A DNA stretch of 64,000 bases. Source: Prinsepia uniflora. Lineage: Eukaryota; Streptophyta; Magnoliopsida; Rosales; Rosaceae. Each line of letters begins with the position of its first letter. Position 1 is the first letter of the stretch. Shown here piece by piece: positions 60,533 to 64,000 of this stretch. The notes under the pieces are model-generated. The model was not told the origin of the DNA. It ran no database searches and saw nothing but the letters and a program-made list of their open reading frames with translations. A program made the translations under genes and the position numbers. Where the stretch lies: contig CM064875.1 in the NCBI GenBank assembly GCA_032719365.1, positions 36,788,693 through 36,852,692 of the forward strand, in the 5' to 3' direction.

Positions 60533-63500
60533 GCACAACTAGCCGACTCCAAAAAGTCGCCGAAGTCAAACCACTCGCCGACTCACATTTCCAAACCATA
60601 CATAACACACTAGGGTTACCCACTAAGGTCATCTACTAACTCTGTTATACTCATATTCTCTAAACCATCAATCACAACTAGGGTTCGAGGAACCCGGCTA
60701 CCCTCATCAACACCACTATCCAACTCAACGTAACCTGACCATCTAATGGTCACAACTCCACACTATCCTCATATCTAATCCTGAATTATCGTGATAGACG
60801 ATCCTGACACAAAGCACTGTTACGTTCATCCCTCAGTAGGGTCCTACACTGCCAACCACAACCTAACTATGGTACACTCAGGCGTCAACTGCCTAACCAA
60901 AGTATTCACGATTCATTTCCACTAACTATCATACCAGCATCCTAACTATCAGGTTGATAACGAACTGCAGCCCATAAGGACATCATATCCTCGACCTGCG
61001 CGTACCACAAGAACTACACAGTTTGCTCGAATAGCGATAGCCTCGCTCTGATATCACTTGACATAACCCATCCCAATCCTCCTGGGATTAACACGGGATG
61101 TGCCATGCTCCCGTCTTACACGAAGGGATAACTAGAAACCTCAGCCCGAATGGGGCTTCCAGAGTGCGCCAGGATCAGTGGATGAGTGTGATATCTCGGT
61201 CTCTGCTACAATCCACATCCGCAATCAACCTGAAGGGCATTAAAAACAACAAAAACTGTGAGTGGACGAAAAATAAATAGTTTAATGAAAACTCATTTCA
61301 CAAGAAGATATTTATGCCCTTCACTAAAAAGCATGCATGCATTCGAAAACCAGTAATAAACCATTTACTTAAATCAATCGTTAGGGTATTAGCCCAAAAC
61401 CGTATATATGGGAACTCGGCCCAAAACCATAGAATACCATAATCCATAAATCCAGATCCAAGTGGGCCACTACCGAAATCCATAAACACAGAAATACCAT
61501 TTCATAAATCCAATAATTCATGTTTACAAAATACCATATAACCAATCCTCGGCATCCCTGATGCCTGACATCCCTGATGTCACAATTAGTACTGTCACGG
61601 TTTCCAAAGGTATGTGTGCTACTTGAGGTCTCAAGTCCCAAGTCTCCCCAGGGTCCACCTAGATCAATGTCCGCAGATCAATCATCCTCCTTGGGGTTAT
61701 AATCTATAAATGCCCTCCTGATCGGGAGCCACCCCACGAAAGCAGTCACTATTAGGTAGTGTGCTGTGACTACTTCAGGGTCCACCTAGGTCAATGTCCG
61801 CAGATCAATGACCCTCCCTAGAGGAGACAATCCATAGATAAAAGGATGGTATATTAGAAAACCTTTCGTAAATCATCTCAAAACCTTTCAAACCTTTCAA
61901 TGGGTCTATGCCCCGTTTCCCATAAAACCATCGTAAACGTAGAAATCCAATTTCTCAAATCCAAATCCATTTAGGGTCTCTGAACCCGAAATCATATTTA
62001 TAAACCACAATGGGACTTATGCCCGATATCATAAACCACTTGGACCTCAAGCCCGATCATGTAAACCAACTAGGCGCCCGGCCCGATGTCTTACTAAATC
62101 AAATGGTCTCCAAGTCCGATAGTTCGTAAACCAAATGGGTCTCAAGCCCGATTCAAAATTTTCAAATCCAAAATCATACCATTGAACCATTATTAAAATC
62201 ATAAACCTCGATATACGTGTAAATACAGAAAACATCTCGAAATACGTCCAAATACGTAAATATCAAATACCACAAACATATTCAAAGAAATAACATATGT
62301 AAAACATATAAAATAGTTATACATGCATCATAGTTTAGAAAACAATGTCCACTCACAGATTGTCCTACGATGTAGCCTCGATATGCGTGTCATAAGCCTC
62401 CCCAAGCAAAATCGTCGTCATCGGAATATCCGAACCTATCCAAGTCATACTAGAGGGTTACTAACTACCTCATTAACCTCTCATTAAATCTCCGTAATTT
62501 CCCTAAATTTTTAAACGTATTTTACATAGGCTTTAAACCTTCGGACACCCAAAACTATATCGAAACGATGGCCGATCTACTCAAAACCAGTCCCAAAATG
62601 TTTGTGATATCGAAATTATGATTTCATATGTTGACCGTGCCTCAATACTAAGCCCCATGCGCCTTCACCCGCCGCCCATAGTCCCTGCACATGAAACCCA
62701 CGCGTTGGGACACTGTTCATCCCTGTCCTCGGTTAAACTGGTATGAACCGATTCTTTGCAAGTCTGGTTCGATCGGACCTGCAAGGCCGATTTTCCCTAT
62801 TTTTCCAACCTTTTTCAGTCCTTCTAAATCCTATAACTTCGTCCCAACTTTTACAGTCAATCTATCTACTCAAAAATCCAAGAAAAGCACGATATATTAC
62901 CTTCCTGTTCGAAGAACGATTGATCAATCTTCCATCGTCGAGTTCCCACGTTCCTGGCCACTGTTGGCCATGATTCCAAGTCCATTCACTTCCTTTGGAC
63001 CTTCAGATCGTCATTCAATCAACCAATTTGATTAACAACCACCAAATCGTAATCTGCCATTTTTGAATGCAAACAGAGGCCTCACGAGTTCATACCTCCC
63101 TTCTCCGTCGTGGGCCACTATCGTGGCCACCACTAGCCTGAGCTCAACTTCCCTTTCAACTTTCATTCACGCATCACAGGAAATAGGTGAGGTTTGAGAG
63201 GGTTGGGTTCACGATCACACACATACACTCTGTTTTTCACTCTCTCGGTTGACCTTCATCGAACACTAGTTTCACACTCTCACCACCAGCATCGCCTCAC
63301 CTCACTCCCACTCATTTCAATTCAATGCCCAACAACAAATGGTACAGATTGAAGGCTATTTGTGTGATGTGTTTATTTTAGAGAGAAATGACGATGATGA
63401 AGATGTCGTGCACGGGAAGAAAAGAGAGATATGGGAGGGAAAACTATAAAATAATAAGAATCCAATCAATCAGAAGTGAGATCCACTTTTTAGGGGAGAT

Positions 63501-63880
63501 GGCCAATGGGATGAGTGACACTTGTCACTCATCCAAGGGCCCCACACTAAAATATCTGCTAACCAGATTTTAAATAATATTTAAATCGAAACCCGAGATG
63601 TAAGTATCCGATTTCGATCCTATGACCATAACTTCTCTGTTTGACATCCTATTTCGACGTGCCGCCTGACTATGTACTCGTAACATCCCGATCTACGTAA
63701 CGGTCCTCAGTCCTCGTATGTTTGACTCCCTGAGTCAAAAGTCAACATTTTGCCCAAGTCCAGGGGTAAAAAGGTCATTTTACACCGTCCATCCGAATTC
63801 ACTCAACTACTCCCCGATTAGTCATTCTAAATCCATAATTAATTAATATTTAATCTTGATATTCGGGATGAGTCGTTACA
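60533..63880 (-). mobile_element. Element E: truncated non-autonomous element
   Basis: Only part of the interior (60533-61058), a changed primer site (61045-61056, TGATATCAGAGC) and the 5' LTR remain. The interior matches B near 26331-26880. The 3' LTR and most of the interior were deleted together with the end of LTR D. It was inserted in the D element's internal region, which resumes at 63881. Confidence 0.8.
61059..63880 (-). repeat. 5' LTR of element E
   Basis: 2822 bp from TGACATAACCC to GAGTCGTTACA. It has GTGAGTGGAC (61258-61267), the GGGCC array (61900-62145), GTCCACTCAC (62347-62356) and the hairpin (63509-63534). The right flank is GCGAC. Confidence 0.88.
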
Positions 63881-64000
63881 GCGACGAGTGTCAATGTCTC
63901 GAGTGAGACTTACGAGCCGATGTGTAGCTGTGTCGGACGTGTACGTTTACACGAGAGTGCCCGAGTTGGAGGCAGGATTGGATTTCCACGATTTCGTTCT
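63881..64000 (+). mobile_element. Internal region of the D element, near its 3' end
   Basis: CGACGAGTGTC...GTGAGACTTAC and TACACGAGAGT...GGCAGGATTGGATTTCCA match 19413-19592 of element C. By that match the polypurine tract and 3' LTR should begin about 60-70 bases past the window. Confidence 0.75.

Overview
This is a stretch of plant nuclear DNA made almost wholly of nested LTR retrotransposons, with no intact host gene that I can recognise. The evidence for a flowering plant is a Ty3/gypsy chromovirus of the Tekay/Del type, Athila/Tat-type gag and RT remnants with a tRNA-Asp-like primer site, Cassandra elements carrying a 5S rRNA-like promoter, and a probable plastid-DNA insertion. The species cannot be read from the sequence. 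All coordinates come from reading by eye; identities and ages were not computed.

Layout. 1-8051: a non-autonomous element 'A' (minus strand) with an LTR, a ~3 kb internal region without recognisable genes, and a second LTR; another LTR of the same family (plus strand) sits inside its left LTR. 8052-15942: AT-rich, lower-copy DNA with a MITE-like fold-back element (13421-13870), a probable plastid insertion (14155-14450) and microsatellites. 15943-16462: two Cassandra fragments joined tail to tail. 16463-29985: a plus-strand non-autonomous element 'C' whose 3' LTR is split by a complete minus-strand non-autonomous element 'B' (21292-29780, target duplication TGGAA). 29986-54262: an old Athila-like element on the plus strand, interrupted by a full-length Tekay element (31741-41868, duplication TGTAC), a Cassandra solo LTR (42731-43051, TGTAG), an LTR fragment 'G' that itself holds solo LTR 'F' (45752-48850, ACGTG), and solo LTR 'H' (50822-53675, GTATG) inside an RT codon run. 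54263-64000: solo LTR 'I' (54263-57253, AGTTT), a TATA-bearing LTR remnant, LTR 'D', and a truncated element 'E' inserted in the internal region of the D element.

How the parts relate. The elements A to I share one LTR plan of about 2.6-3.1 kb: start TGTAAC, end near TGTCA or TGACA, a tRNA-iMet primer site, and an AAGG(A/T)GGGAAG-type polypurine tract. Only the Tekay copy at 31741-41868 carries gag-pol, and its pol is broken. A, B, C, D and E look like non-coding partners (LARD-like) that would need proteins from a Tekay relative.

The most interesting signal is a layout shared by these LTRs that standard annotation does not name. A variable array of short GC-rich or TTTAAA palindromic units is bracketed by a 10-bp inverted pair, GTGAGTGGAC and GTCCACTCAC, at a nearly fixed spacing. 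CATGCATG-type motifs lie just inside the pair. Nearer the LTR start there is a separate conserved hairpin and, in many copies, clusters of TGACG and TTGAC motifs.
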